From Patagioenas fasciata (taxonomy: Eukaryota; Chordata; Aves; Columbiformes; Columbidae), in the NCBI RefSeq assembly GCF_037038585.1, contig NW_027288588.1, positions 186,001-250,000 on the forward strand: 64,000 nucleotides of DNA, read 5' to 3'. Position numbers and translations under genes: made by a program. How positions within the stretch are numbered: the stretch's first letter is position 1; each line of letters begins with the position of its first letter. This document shows, in pieces, positions 1-13,030 of the stretch. The notes under the pieces were generated by a model. That model searched no databases, was not told the origin of the DNA, and worked only from the letters and a program-made list of their open reading frames with translations.

Positions 1-828
1 GTTTCCTCGGGCCCTGTCAGGCTCCATCGAGCCCTGTCAGGCTTCGTCGGGCCCTTTCGGGTTTGCTCGGGCCCTGTCGGGCTCCGTCAGGCCCTGTCGG
101 GTTTGCTCGGGCCCTATCGGGCTCCGTCGGGCCCTGTCGGGTTTCCTCGGGCTCTGTCGGTCGCCATCGAGCCCTGTCAGGCTCCGTCAGGCCCTGTCGG
201 GTTTGCTCGGGCCCTATCGAGCTCCGTCGGGCCCTGTCGGGTTTCCTCGGGCTCTGTCGGTCTCCATCGAGCCCTGTCAGGCTCCGTCGGGCCCTGTCGG
301 GTTTGCTCGGGCCCTGTCGGATTTGCTCAGGCACTGTCGGGTTTGCTCAGGCCCTGTCGGGTTTGCTTGGGCCCTGTCGGGTTTGCTCGGGCCCTGTCGG
401 GCTTCCTCGGGCTCTGTCTGGCTCCATCGAGCCCTGTCAGGCTCCGTCGGGCCCTTTCGGGTTTTCTCGGGCCCTGTCGGGCTCCGTCAGGCCCTGTCGG
501 GTTTGCTCGGGCCCTATCGGGCTCCGTCGGGCCCTGTCGGGTTTCCTCGGGCTCTGTCGGTCTCCATCGAGCCCTGTCAGGCTCCGTCGGGCCCTGTCGG
601 GTTTGCTCGGGACCTGTCGGGTTTGCTCGGGCCCTGTCAGGCTCCGTCAGGCCCTGTCGGGTTTGCTCGGGCCCTATCGGGCTCCGTGGAGCCCTGTCGG
701 GTTTCCTCGGGCCCTGTCGGGCTCCATCGAGCCCTGTCAGGCTCCATCGGGCCCTTTCGGGTTTGCTTGGGCCCTGTCGGGATCCGTTGGGCCCTGTTGG
801 GTTTGCTTGGGCCCTGTAGGGCTCCTTC
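1..828. repeat. Tail of a higher-order copy, left window edge
   Basis: This stretch matches the ~810 bp that precede every anchor (GCTCCTTCGTGCCCTGTCAG) further right, for example 5057-5868 and 7957-8768, with occasional substitutions such as GTCTGG at 416-421 for GTCGGG. The array evidently continues to the left of the window. Confidence 0.8.
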
Positions 829-3800
829 GTGCCCTGTCAGGTTTGCTCGGGCCCTGTCGGGTTTGCTTGGGCCCTGTCAGGCTCCGTCGAGTCCTGTCGG
901 GTTTGCTCGGTCCCCGTCAGGCTCCGTCGGGCCCTGTCGGGTTTCCTTGGGCCCTCTCGGGTTCCGTCGGGCCCTGTCGGGTTTCCTCGGGCCCTGTCGG
1001 ACTCTATCGAGCCCTGTCAGGCTCCGTCGGGCTCTTTCGGGTTTGCTCAGGCCCTGTCGGGCTCCGTCGGGCCCTGTCAGGCTTTGTCAGGTCCTGTCAG
1101 GTTTGCTCGGGCCCTGTCGGGCCTTGTCGGGCCCTGTCGGGTTTGCTCGGGCTCTGTCGGGCTCCAGCGTGCCCTGTCGGGTTTGCCCGGGCCCTCTCGG
1201 GCTCCATTGAGCCCTGTCAGGCTCCGTCGAGTCCTGTCGGGTTTGCTCGGTCCCCGTCAGGCTCCGTCGGGCCCTGTCGGTTTTCCTTGGGCCCTGTCGG
1301 GCTCCATCGAGCCCTGTCAGGCTTTGTCGAACCCTGTCGGGTTTGCTCGGGCCATGTCGGGTTTGCTCGGGCCCTGTCGGGTTCTGTCGGGCCCTGTCTG
1401 GTTTGCTCGGGCCCTGTCGGGCTCCTTCGAGCCCTGTCAGGTTTGCTCGGGCCGTATCGGGTTTGCTCGGGTCCTGTCAGGCTCCGTCGAGCCCTGTCGG
1501 GTTTGCTCGGGCCCTGTCAGGCTCCGTCGGGCCCTGTCGGGTTTCCTCGGGCCCTGTCGGGCTCCATCGAGCCCTGTCAGGCTTTGCCGAACCCTGTCGG
1601 GCTCCGTCTGGCCCTGTCGAGTTTGCTCGGGCCCTGTCAGGTTTGCTGAAGCCCTGTCAGGCTTCGTCAGACCCTGTCGAGTGTGCTCATACCCTGTCGG
1701 GCTCCGTCGAGCCCTGTCGGGTTTGCTCGGGCCCTGTCAGGCTCCGTCGGGCCCTGTTGGATTTCCTCGGGCCTTGTCGGGCTTGCTCGGGCCCTGTCGG
1801 GTTCCGTCGGGCCCTGTCGGGTTTGCTCGGGCCCCGTCGGGCTCCGTCGGGCCCTGTCGGGTTTCCTCGGGCCCTGTCGGGCTCTATCGAGCCCTGTCAG
1901 GCTCCGTCAGGCCTTTTCGGGTTTGCTCGGGCCCTCTCGGGCTCTGTCGGGCCCTGTCAGGCTTTGTCAGGTCCTGTCAGGTTTGTTCGGGCCCTGTCGG
2001 GCCTTGTCGGGCCCTGTCGGGTTTGCTCGGGCTCTGTCGGGCTCCGTTTGGCCCTGTCGGGTTTGCTCGGGCTCTGTCGGGTTTGCTCGGGCCCTGTCGG
2101 GTTTCCTCGGGCCCTGTCAGGCTCCGTCAAGCCCTATCGGGTTTGATCGGGCCCTGTCGGGTTTGCTAGGGCCCTGTCGGGCTCCGTCGGGCCCTGTCTG
2201 GTTTCCTCAGGCCCTGTCGGGATCCGTCGGGCCCTGTCGGGTTTGCTCAGGCCGTGTCGGGTTTGCTGAAGCCCTGTCAGGCTTCGACGGACCCTGTCGG
2301 GTTTACTCGGGCCCTGTCGGGCATTGTCGAGCCCTGTCGGGTTTGCTCGGGCCCTGTCAGGCTCCGTCGCGCCCTGTCGGGTTTCCTCGGGCCCTGTCGG
2401 GCTCCATCGAGCCCTGTCGGGTTTGCTCGGGCCCTGTCGGGCTCCATCGGACCCTGTCAGGCTTTGGCGGGTCCTGTCAGGTTTGCTCAGGCCCTGTCGG
2501 GCCTTGTCAGGCCCTGTCGGGTTTGCTCGGGCCCTGTTGGGTTTGCCCGCGTCTTGTCGGGCTCCGTCGAGCCCTGTCAGATTCGCTCGGGCCCTGTCGG
2601 GTTTGCTCGGGCCCTGTCAGGCTCCGTCAGGCCCTGTCGGGTTTTCTCGTGCCCTGTTGGGCTCCGTCGGGCCCTGTCAGGTTTGCTTGCGCCCTGTCGG
2701 GATCCGTTGGGCCCTGTCGGGTTTGCTCGGGCCCTGTCGGACTCCTTCGTGCCCTGTCAGGTTTGCGCGGGCCCTGTCGGGTTTGCTCGGGCCCTGTCAG
2801 GCTCCCTCGGGCCCTGTCGGGTTTCCTTGGGCCCTGTCAGGCTCCATCGAGCCCTGTCAGGCTTTGTCGAACCCTGTCAGGTTTGCTCGGGCCATGTCGG
2901 GTTTGCTCGGGCCCTGTCAGGCTCTGTCGGGCCCTGTCTGGTTTCCTCGGGCCCTGTCAGGCTCCGTCGAGCCCTGTCGGGTTTGCTCGGGCCCTGTCAG
3001 GCTCCGTCGGGCCCTGTCGGGTTTCCTTGGGCCCTGTCAGGCTCCATCGAGCCCTGTCACGCTTTGTCGAACCCTGTCAGGTTTGCTCGGGCCATGTCGG
3101 GTTTGCTCGGGCCCTGTCAGGCTCTGTCGGGCCCTGTCTGGTTTCCTCGGGCCCTGTCGGGCTCCTTCGAGCCCTGTCAGGTTTGCTCGGGCCGTGTCGG
3201 GTTTGCTCGGGCCCTGTCAGGCTCCGTCGAGCCCTGGCGGGATTGCTCGGGCCCTGTAGGGCTTTGTCGGGCCCTGTCGGGTTTGCTCGAACTCTGTCGG
3301 GCTCTAGCATGCCCTGTCGGGTTTGCCCGGGCCCTGTCAGGCTCCGTCAGGCCCTGTCGGGTTTGCTCGGGCCCTATCGGGCTTCGTGGGGCCCTGTCGG
3401 GTTTCCTCGGGCCCTGTCGGGCTCCATCGAGCCCTGTCAGGCTCCGTCGGGCCCTTTCGGGTTTGCTCGGGCCCTGTCGGGCTCCGTCAGGCCCTGTCGG
3501 ATTTGCTAAGGCCCTGTCGGGTTTGCTCGAGCCCTGTCGGGCTCCATCGGGCCCTGTCGGGTTTGTTCGGGCCCTATCGGGCTCCGTCGGGCCCTGTCGG
3601 GTTTCCTCGGGCCATGTCGGGCTCCGTCGGGCCCTGTCGGGTTTGCTCGGGCCCTATCGGGATTCGTCGGGCCCTGTCGGGTTTCCTCGGGCCCTGTCGG
3701 GTTTCCTCGGGCCATGTCGGGCTCCATCGGGCCCTGTCGGGTTTGCTCGGGCCCTATCGGGCTCCGTCGGGCCCTGTCGGGTTTCCTCGGGCCCTGTCAG

Positions 3801-5868
3801 GCTCCATCGAGCCCTGTCAGGCTTCGTCGGGCCCTTTCGGGTTTGCTCGGGCCCTGTCGGGCTCCGTCAGGCCCTGTCGGGTTTGCTCAGGCCCTATCGG
3901 GCTCCGTCGGGCCCTGTCGGGTTTCCTCGGGCTCTGTCGGTCGCCATCGAGCCCTGTCAGGCTCCGTCAGGCCCTGTCGGGTTTGCTCGGGCCCTATCGA
4001 GCTCCGTCGGGCCCTGTCGGGTTTCCTCGGGCTCTGTCGGTCTTCATCGAGCCCTGTCAGGCTCCGTCGGGCCCTGTCGGGTTTGCTTGGGCCCTGTCGG
4101 GTTTGCTCAGGCACTGTCGGGTTTGCTCAGGCCCTGTCGGGTTTGCTTGGGCCCTGTCGGGTTTGCTCGGGCCCTGTCGGGCTTCCTCGGGCCCTGTCGG
4201 GCTCTGTCGGGCCCTGTCAGGCTTCGTCAGGTCCTGTCAGGTTTGTTCGGGCCCTGTCGGGCCTTGTCGGGCCCTGTCGGGTTTGCTCGGGCTCTGTCGG
4301 GCTCCGTTGGGCCCTGTCGGGTTTGCTCGGGCTCTGTCGGGTTTGCTCGGGCCCTGTCGGGTTTCCTCGGGCCCTGTCAGGCTCCGTCAAGCCCTATCGG
4401 GTTTGATCGGGCCCTGTCGGGTTTGCTAGGGCCCTGTCGGGCTCCGTCGGGCCCTGTCTGGTTTCCTCAGGCCCTGTCGGGATCCGTCGGGCCCTGTCGG
4501 GTTTGCTCAGGCCGTGTCGGGTTTGCTGAAGCCCTGTCAGGCTTCGACGGACCCTGTCGGGTTTACTCGGGCCCTGTCGGGCATTGTCGAGCCCTGTCGG
4601 GTTTGCTCGGGCCCTGTCAGGCTCCGTCGCGCCCTGTCGGGTTTCCTCGGGCCCTGTCGGGCTCCATCGAGCCCTGTCGGGTTTGCTCGAGCCCTGTCGG
4701 GCTCCATCGGACCCTGTCAGGCTTTGGCGGGTCCTGTCATGTTTGCTCAGGCCCTGTCGGGCCTTGTCAGGCCCTGTCGGGTTTGCTCGGGCCCTGTCGG
4801 GTTTGCCCGCGTCTTGTCGGGCTCCGTCGAGCCCTGTCAGATTCGCTCGGGCCCTGTCGGGCTCCATCGAGCCCTGTCAGGCTCCGTCGGGCCCTTTCGG
4901 GTTTGCTCGGGCCCTGTCGGGTTCCGTCAGGCCCTGTCGGATTTGCTCAGGCCCTGTCGGGTTTGCTCGAGCCCTGTCGGGCTCCATCGGGCCCTGTCGG
5001 GTTTGCTCGGGCCCTATCGGGCTCCGTCGGGCCATGTCGGGTTTCCTCGGGCCCTGTCAGGCTCCATCGAGCCCTGTCAGGCTTCGTCGGGCCCTTTCGG
5101 GTTTGCTCGGGCCCTGTCGGGCTCCGTCAGGCCCTGTCGGGTTTGCTCGGGCCCTATCGGGCTCCGTCGGGCCCTGTCGGGTTTCCTCGGGCTCTGTCGG
5201 TCGCCATCGAGCCCTGTCAGGCTCCGTCAGGCCCTGTCGGCTTTGCTCGGGCCCTATCGAACTCCGTCGGGCCCTGTCGGGTTTCCTCGGGCTCTGTCGG
5301 TCTCCATCGAGCCCTGTCAGGCTCCGTCGGGCCCTGTCGGGTTTGCTCGGGCCCTGTCGGATTTGCTCAGGCACTGTCGGGTTTGCTCAGGCCCTGTCGG
5401 GTTTGCTTGGGCCCTGTCGGGTTTGCTCGGGCCCTGTCGGGCTTCCTCGGGCTCTGTCGGGCTCCATCGAGCCCTGTCAGGCTCCGTCGGGCCCTTTCGG
5501 GTTTGCTCGGGCCCTGTCGGGCTCCGTCAGGCCCTGTCGGGTTTGCTCGGGCCCTATCGGGCTCCGTCGGGCCCTGTCGGGTTTCCTCGGGCTCTGTCGG
5601 TCTCCATCGAGCCCTGTCAGGCTCCGTCGGGCCCTGTCGGGTTTGCTCGGGACCTGTCGGGTTTGCTCGGGCCCTGTCAGGCTCCGTCAGGCCCTGTCGG
5701 TTTTGCTCGGGCCCTATCGGGCTCCGTGGAGCCCTGTCGGGTTTCCTCGGGCCCTGTCGGGCTCCATCGAGCCCTGTCAGGCTCCGTCGGGCCCTTTCGG
5801 GTTTGCTTGGGCCCTCTCGGGATCCGTTGGGCCCTGTTGGGTTTGCTCGGGCCCTGTAGGGCTCCTTC
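829..5868. repeat. Diverged 5040-bp interval left of the regular higher-order repeat
   Basis: This is 252 monomers of exactly 20 bp between the anchor at 829 and the next at 5869. It opens like the A sub-unit but then mixes in blocks not found in the regular units. A segment near 2254-2500 recurs near 4514-4740, and blocks such as 3300-3430 reappear near 35730-35850. It looks like an older, shuffled edge of the array. Confidence 0.75.
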
Positions 5869-8800
5869 GTGCCCTGTCAGGTTTGCTCGGGCCCTGTCGG
5901 GTTTGGTTGGGCCCTGTCAGGCTCCGTCGAGTCCTGTCGGGTTTGCTCGGTCCCCGTCAGGCTCCGTCGGGCCCTGTCGGGTTTCCTTGGGCCCTCTCGG
6001 GTTCCGTCGGGCCCTGTCGGGTTTCCTCGGGCCCTGTCGGACTCTATCGAGCCCTGTCAGGCTCCGTCGGGCTCTTTCGGGTTTGCTCAGGCCCTGTCGG
6101 GCTCCGTCGGGCCCTGTCAGGCTTTGTCAGGTCCTGTCAGGTTTGCTCGGGCCCTGTCGGGCCTTGTCGGGCCCTGTCGGGTTTGCTCGGGCTCTGTCGG
6201 GCTCCAGCGTGCCCTGTCGGGTTTGCCCGGGCCCTCTCGGGCTCCATCGAGCCCTGTCAGGCTCTGTCGAGTCCTGTCGGGTTTGCTCGGTCCCCGTCAG
6301 GCTCCGTCGGGCCCTGTCGGTTTTCCTTGGGCCCTGTCGGGCTCCATCGAGCCCTGTCAGGCTTTGTCGAACCCTGTCGGGTTTGCTCGGGCCATGTCGG
6401 GTTTGCTCGGGCCCTGTCGGGTTCTGTCGGGCCCTGTCTGGTTTGCTCAGGCCCTGTCGGGCTCCTTCGAGCCCTGTCAGGTTTGCTCGGGCCGTGTCGG
6501 GTTTGCTCGGGTCCTGTCAGGCTCCGTCGAGCCCTGTCGGGTTTGCTCGGGCCCTGTCAGGCTCCGTCGGGCCCTGTCGGGTTTCCTCGGGCCCTGTCGG
6601 GCTCCATCGAGCCCTGTCAGGCTTTGTCGAACCCTGTCGGGCTCCGTCTGGCCCTGTCGAGTTTGCTCGGGCCCTGTCAGGTTTGCTGAAGCCCTGTCAG
6701 GCTTCGTCAGACCCTGTCGAGTGTGCTCATACCCTGTCGGGCTTCGTCGAGCCCTGTCGGGTTTGCTCGGGCCCTGTCAGGCTCCGTCGGGCCCTGTTGG
6801 ATTTCCTCGGGCCTTGTCGGGTTTGCTCAGGCCCTGTCGGGTTCCGTCGGGCCCTGTCGGGTTTGCTCGGGCCCCGTCGGGCTCCGTCGGGCCCTGTCGG
6901 GTTTCCTCGGGCCCTGTCGGGCTCTATCGAGCCCTGTCAGGCTCCGTCAGGCCTTTTCGGGTTTGCTCGGGCCCTGTCGGGCTCTGTCGGGCCCTGTCAG
7001 GCTTCGTCAGGTCCTGTCAGGTTTGTTCGGGCCCTGTCGGGCCTTGTCGGGCCCTGTCGGGTTTGCTCGGGCTCTGTCGGGCTCCGTTGGGCCCTGTCGG
7101 GTTTGCTCGGGCTCTGTCGGGTTTGCTCGGGCCCTGTCAGGCTCCGTCAAGCCCTATCGGGTTTGATCGGGCCCTGTCGGGTTTGCTAGGGCCCTGTCGG
7201 GCTCCGTCGGGCCCTGTCTGGTTTCCTCAGGCCCTGTCGGGATCCGTCGGGCCCTGTCGGGTTTGCTCAGGCCGTGTCGGGTTTGCTGAAGCCCTGTCAG
7301 GCTTCGACGGACCCTGTCAGGCTTTGGCGGGTCCTGTCGGGTTTGCTCAGGCCCTGTCGGGCCTTGTCAGGCCCTGTCGGGTTTGCTCGGGCCCTGTCGG
7401 GTTTGCCCGCGTCTTGTCGGGCTCCGTCGAGCCCTGTCAGATTCGCTCGGGCCCTGTCGGGTTTGCTCGGGCCCTGTCAGGCTCCGTCAGGCCCTTTCGG
7501 GTTTGCTCGGGCCCTGTCAGGCTCCGTCGCGCCCTGTCGGGTTTCCTAGGGCCCTGTCGGGCTCCATCGAGCCCTGTCGGGTTTGCTCGGGCCCTGTCGG
7601 GCTCCATCGGACCCTGTCAGGTTTTGGCGGGTCCTGTCGGGTTTGCTCAGGCCCTGTCGGGCCTTGTCAGGCCCTGTCGGGTTTGCTCGGGCCCTGTCGG
7701 GTTTGCCCGCGTCTTGTCGGGCTCCGTCGAGCCCTGTCAGATTCGCTCGGGCCCTGTCGGGCTCCATCGAGCCCTGTCAGGCTCCGTCGGGCCCTTTCGG
7801 GTTTGCTCGGGCCCTGTCGGGTTCCGTCAGGCCCTGTCGGATTTGCTCAGGCCCTGTCGGGTTTGCTCGAGCCCTGTCGGGCTCCATCGGGCCCTGTCGG
7901 GTTTGCTCGGGCCCTATCGGGCTCCGTCGGGCCATGTCGGGTTTCCTCGGGCCCTGTCAGGCTCCATCGAGCCCTGTCAGGCTTCGTCGGGCCCTTTCGG
8001 GTTTGCTCGGGCCCTGTCGGGCTCCGTCAGGCCCTGTCGGGTTTGCTCGGGCCCTATCGGGCTCCGTCGGGCCCTGTCGGGTTTCCTCGGGCTCTGTCGG
8101 TCGCCATCGAGCCCTGTCAGGCTCCGTCAGGCCCTGTCGGGTTTGCTCGGGCCCTATCGAGCTCCGTCGGGCCCTGTCGGGTTTCCTCGGGCTCTGTCGG
8201 TCTCCATCGAGCCCTGTCAGGCTCCGTCGGGCCCTGTCGGGTTTGCTCGGGCCCTGTCGGATTTGCTCAGGCACTGTCGGGTTTGCTCAGGCCCTGTCGG
8301 GTTTGCTTGGGCCCTGTCGGGTTTGCTCGGGCCCTGTCGGGCTTCCTCGGGCTCTGTCGGGCTCCATCGAGCCCTGTCAGGCTCCGTCGGGCCCTTTCGG
8401 GTTTGCTCGGGCCCTGTCGGGCTCCGTCAGGCCCTGTCGGGTTTGCTCGGGCCCTATCGGGCTCCGTCGGGCCCTGTCGGGTTTCCTCGGGCTCTGTCGG
8501 TCTCCATCGAGCCCTGTCAGGCTCCGTCGGGCCCTGTCGGGTTTGCTCGGGACCTGTCGGGTTTGCTCGGGCCCTGTCAGGCTCCGTCAGGCCCTGTCGG
8601 GTTTGCTCGGGCCCTATCGGGCTCCGTGGAGCCCTGTCGGGTTTCCTCGGGCCCTGTCGGGCTCCATCGAGCCCTGTCAGGCTCCGTCGGGCCCTTTCGG
8701 GTTTGCTTGGGCCCTGTCGGGATCCGTTGGGCCCTGTTGGGTTTGCTCGGGCCCTGTAGGGCTCCTTCGTGCCCTGTCAGGTTTGCTCGGGCCCTGTCGG

Positions 8801-11800
8801 GTTTGCTTGGGCCCTGTCAGGCTCCGTCGAGTCCTGTCGGGTTTGCTCGGTCCCCGTCAGGCTCCGTCGGGCCCTGTCGGGTTTCCTTGGGCCCTCTCGG
8901 GTTCCGTCGGGCCCTGTCGGGTTTCCTCGGGCCCTGTCGGACTCTATCGAGCCCTGTCAGGCTCCGTCGGGCTCTTTCGGGTTTGCTCAGGCCCTGTCGG
9001 GCTCCGTCGGGCCCTGTCAGGCTTTGTCAGGTCCTGTCAGGTTTGCTCGGGCCCTGTCGGGCCTTGTCGGGCCCTGTCGGGTTTGCTCGGGCTCTGTCGG
9101 GCTCCAGCGTGCCCTGTCGGGTTTGCCCGGGCCCTCTCGGGCTCCATCGAGCCCTGTCAGGCTCCGTCGAGTCCTGTCGGGTTTGCTCGGTCCCCGTCAG
9201 GCTCCGTCGGGCCCTGTCGGGTTTCCTCGGGCCATGTCGGGCTCCGTCGGGCCCTGTCGGGTTTGCTCGGGCCCTATCGGGCTCCGTCGGGCCCTGTCGG
9301 GTTTCCTCGGGCCATGTCGGGCTCCATCGGGCCCTGTCGGGTTTGCTCGGGCCCTATCGGGCTCCGTCGGACCCTGTCGGGTTTCCTCGGGCCCTGTCGG
9401 GCTCCATCGAGCCCTGTCAGGCTTCGTCGGGCCCTTTCGGGTTTGCTCGGGCCCTGTCGGGCTCCGTCAGGCCCTGTCGGGTTTGCTCAGGCCCTATCGG
9501 ACTCCGTCGGGCCCTGTCGGGTTTCCTCGGGCTCTGTCGGTCGCCATCGAGCCCTGTCAGGCTCCGTCAGGCCCTGTCGGGTTTGCTCGGGCCCTATCGA
9601 GCTCCGTCGGGCCCTGTCGGGTTTCCTCGGGCTCTGTCGGTCTCCATCGAGCCCTGTCACGCTCCGTCGGGCCCTGTCGGGTTTGCTCGGGCCCTGTCGG
9701 GTTTGCTCAGGCACTGTCGGGTTTGCTCAGGCCCTGTCGGGTTTGCTTGGGCCCTGTCGGGTTTGCTCGGGCCCTGTCGGGCTTCCTCGGGCCCTGGCGG
9801 GCTCCATCGAGCCCTGTCAGGCTCCGTCGGACCCTATCAGGCTTTGCTCAGGCCCTGTCGGGCTCCGTCAGGCCCTGTCGGGTTTGCTCGGGCCCTATCG
9901 GGCTCCGTCGGGCCCTGTCGGGTTTCCTCGGGCTCTGTCGGTCTCCATCGAGCCCTGTCAGGTTCCGTCGGGCCCTGTCGGGTTTGCTCGGGACCTGTAG
10001 GGTTTGCTCAGGCACTGTCGGGTTTGCTTGGGCCCTGTCGGGCTCCGTCGGGCCCTGTCGGGTTGCCTCGGCCCCTGTCGGGTACCATCGAGCCCTGTCA
10101 GGCTCCGTCGGGCCCTTTCGGGTTTGCTCGGGCCCTGTCGGGCTCCGTCGGGCCATGTCGGGTTTCCTCGGGCCCTGTCGGGTTCCATCGAGCCCTGTCA
10201 GGCTCCGTCGGGCCTTTTTGGGTTTGCTCGGGCCCTGTCGGGCTCCGTCGGGCCCTGTCAGGCTTTGTCAGGTCCTGTCAGGTTTGTTCTGGCCCTGTCG
10301 GGCCTTGTCGGGCCCTGTCGGGTTTGCTCGGGCTCTGTCGGGCTCCGTTGGGCCCTGTCGGGTTTGCTCGGGCACTGTCGGGTTTGCTCAGGCCCTGTCA
10401 GGCTTTGTCGACCTCTGTCAGGTTTGCTCAAGCCCTGTCGGGCTCCGTTGAGCCATGTCGGGTTTGCTCGGGCCCTGTCGCGCTCCATCGAACCCTGTCA
10501 GGCTTTGTCGGGTCCTGTCGGGTTTGCTCAGGCCCTGTCAGGCTCCGTCGACCCCTGTCAGGTATGCTCGGGCCCTGTCGGGTTTGCTCAGGCCCTGTGT
10601 AGGCTCCGTCGACCCCTGTCAGGTATGCTCGGGCCCTGTCGGGTTTGCTCAGGCCCTGTCAGGCTCCGTCGACCCCTGTCAGGTTTGCTCGGGCCCTGTC
10701 GGGCTCCGTCGGGCCCTATCAGGTTTGCTCGGGCCCTGTCGGGTTTGCTCAGGCCCTGTCAGGCTCCGTCGAGCCCTGTCGGGTTTGCTCAGGCCCTGTC
10801 AGGCTCCGTCAGGCCCTGTCGGGTTTGCTCGGGCCCTGTCGGGTTTGCTGGGGCCCTGTCGGGCTCCGTCGGGCCCTGTCGGGTTTGCTCAGGCCCTGTC
10901 GGGCTCCGTCTAGCCCTGTCGGGTTTCCTCGGGCCCTGTCGGGCTCCATCGAGCCCTGTCAGGCTCTGTGAGGCTTTGTCGGGTTTGCTCGGGCCCTGTC
11001 GGGCTCCGTCGGGCCCTGTCAGGCTTTGTCGGGCCCTGTCGGGTTTGCTCGGGCCCTGTCGGGCCTTGTCGGGTCCTGTCGGGATTGCTCGGGCCCTGTC
11101 GGGCTCCGTCGAGCTTTGTCGGGTTTGTTCGGGCCCTTTCGGTTTTACTCAGGCCCTGTCAGACTCCGACAAGCCCTGTCAGGTTTGCTCGGGCTCTGTC
11201 GGATTTGCTAGGGCCGTGTCGGGCTCCGTCGGGCCCTGTCCGGTTTGCTCGGGCCCTGTCGGATTTGCTTGGGCCCTGTCGGGCTCCGTCGAGCCATGTC
11301 GGGTTTGCTCGGGCCCTGTCAGGCTCCATCGAACCCTGTCAGGCTTTGTCGGGTCCTGTCGGGTTTGCTCAGGCCCTGTCAGGCTCCGTCGACCCCTGTC
11401 AGGTATGCTCGGGCCCTGTCGGGTTTGCTCAGGCCCTGTCAGGCGCCGTCGACCCCTGTCAGGTTTGCTCGGGCCCTGTCGGGCTCCGTCGGGCCCTGTC
11501 AGGTTTGCTCGGGCCCTGTTGGGCTCCGTCGGTCCCTGTCGGGTTTGCTCGGGCCCTGTTGGGCTCCGTCGGGCCCTGTCAGGTTTGCTCGGGCCCTGTC
11601 GGGTTTGCTCAGGCCCTGTCAGGCTCCGTCGAGCCCTGGCGGGTTTGCTCAGGCCCTGTCAGGCTCCGTCAGGCCCTGTCGGGTTTGCTCGGGCCCTGTC
11701 GGGTTTGCTAGGGCCCTGTTGGGCTCCGTCGGGCCCTGTCTGGTTTCCTCGGGCCCTGTCGGGCTCCGTCGGACCCTGTCGGGTTTGCTTGGGCCCTGTC

Positions 11801-13030
11801 GGGTTTGCTGAAGCCCTGTTGGGCTTCGTCGGACCCTGTCGGGTTTGCTCGGGCCCTGTCGGGCTCCATCGGACCCTGTCAGGTTTTGGCGGGTCCTGTC
11901 GGGTTTGCTCAGGCCCTGTCGGGCCTTGTCAGGCCCTGTCGGGTTTGCTCGGGCCCTGTCGGGTTTGCCCGCGTCTTGTCGGGCTCCGTCGAGCCCTGTC
12001 AGATTCGCTCGGGCCCTGTCGGGCTCCATCGAGCCCTGTCAGGCTCCGTCGGGCCCTTTCGGGTTTGCTCGGGCCCTGTCGGGTTCCGTCAGGCCCTGTC
12101 GGATTTGCTCAGGCCCTGTCGGGTTTGCTCGAGCCCTGTCGGGCTCCATCGGGCCCTGTCGGGTTTGCTCGGGCCCTATCGGGCTCCGTCGGGCCATGTC
12201 GGGTTTCCTCGGGCCCTGTCAGGCTCCATCGAGCCCTGTCAGGCTTCGTCGGGCCCTTTCGGGTTTGCTCGGGCCCTGTCGGGCTCCGTCAGGCCCTGTC
12301 GGGTTTGCTCGGGCCCTATCGGGCTCCGTCGGGCCCTGTCGGGTTTCCTCGGGCTCTGTCGGTCGCCATCGAGCCCTGTCAGGCTCCGTCAGGCCCTGTC
12401 GGGTTTGCTCGGGCCCTATCGAGCTCCGTCGGGCCCTGTCGGGTTTCCTCGGGCTCTGTCGGTCTCCATCGAGCCCTGTCAGGCTCCGTCGGGCCCTGTC
12501 GGGTTTGCTCGGGCCCTGTCGGATTTGCTCAGGCACTGTCGGGTTTGCTCAGGCCCTGTCGGGTTTGCTTGGGCCCTGTCGGGTTTGCTCGGGCCCTGTC
12601 GGGCTTCCTCGGGCTCTGTCGGGCTCCATCGAGCCCTGTCAGGCTCCGTCGGGCCCTTTCGGGTTTGCTCGGGCCCTGTCGGGCTCCGTCAGGCCCTGTC
12701 GGGTTTGCTCGGGCCCTATCGGGCTCCGTCGGGCCCTGTCGGGTTTCCTCGGGCTCTGTCGGTCTCCATCGAGCCCTGTCAGGCTCCGTCGGGCCCTGTC
12801 GGGTTTGCTCGGGACCTGTCGGGTTTGCTCGGGCCCTGTCAGGCTCCGTCAGGCCCTGTCGGATTTGCTCGGGCCCTATCGGGCTCCGTGGAGCCCTGTC
12901 GGGTTTCCTCGGGCCCTGTCGGGCTCCATCGAGCCCTGTCAGGCTCCGTCGGGCCCTTTCGGGTTTGCTTGGGCCCTGTCGGGATCCGTTGGGCCCTGTT
13001 GGGTTTGCTCGGGCCCTGTAGGGCTCCTTC
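5869..13030. repeat. Higher-order repeat copy 1 (7162 bp = A 2900 + B 4262)
   Basis: The interval is bounded by the same anchor at 5869 and 13031, with an internal anchor at 8769. A (5869-8768) is 145 monomers of 20 bp. B (8769-13030) is 211 20-mers plus two 21-mers, near 9840 (GGCTTTGCTCAGGCCCTGTCG-like, one extra base) and near 10597 (CCCTGTGTAGGCTCC). 356x20 + 2x21 = 7162, which equals the observed anchor spacing. A and B share their first ~450 bp and last ~800 bp and differ in the middle. Confidence 0.93.

Noticed and set aside
17..334. Minus-strand open frames of 60-126 codons rich in Arg, Pro and Gly, recurring through 1-38170.
   Set aside because: They are translations of the reverse complement of the satellite and recur at exactly the satellite period.
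5869..10602. A stop-free frame of 1577 codons in the 20-bp array (also at 13031 and 23232), and others of 400-1400 codons.
   Set aside because: The monomers contain no stop in the forward frames and three overlapping forward frames are open together. The product is only a 20-residue repeat and the copies follow the DNA higher-order unit. There is no start context, promoter or codon bias.
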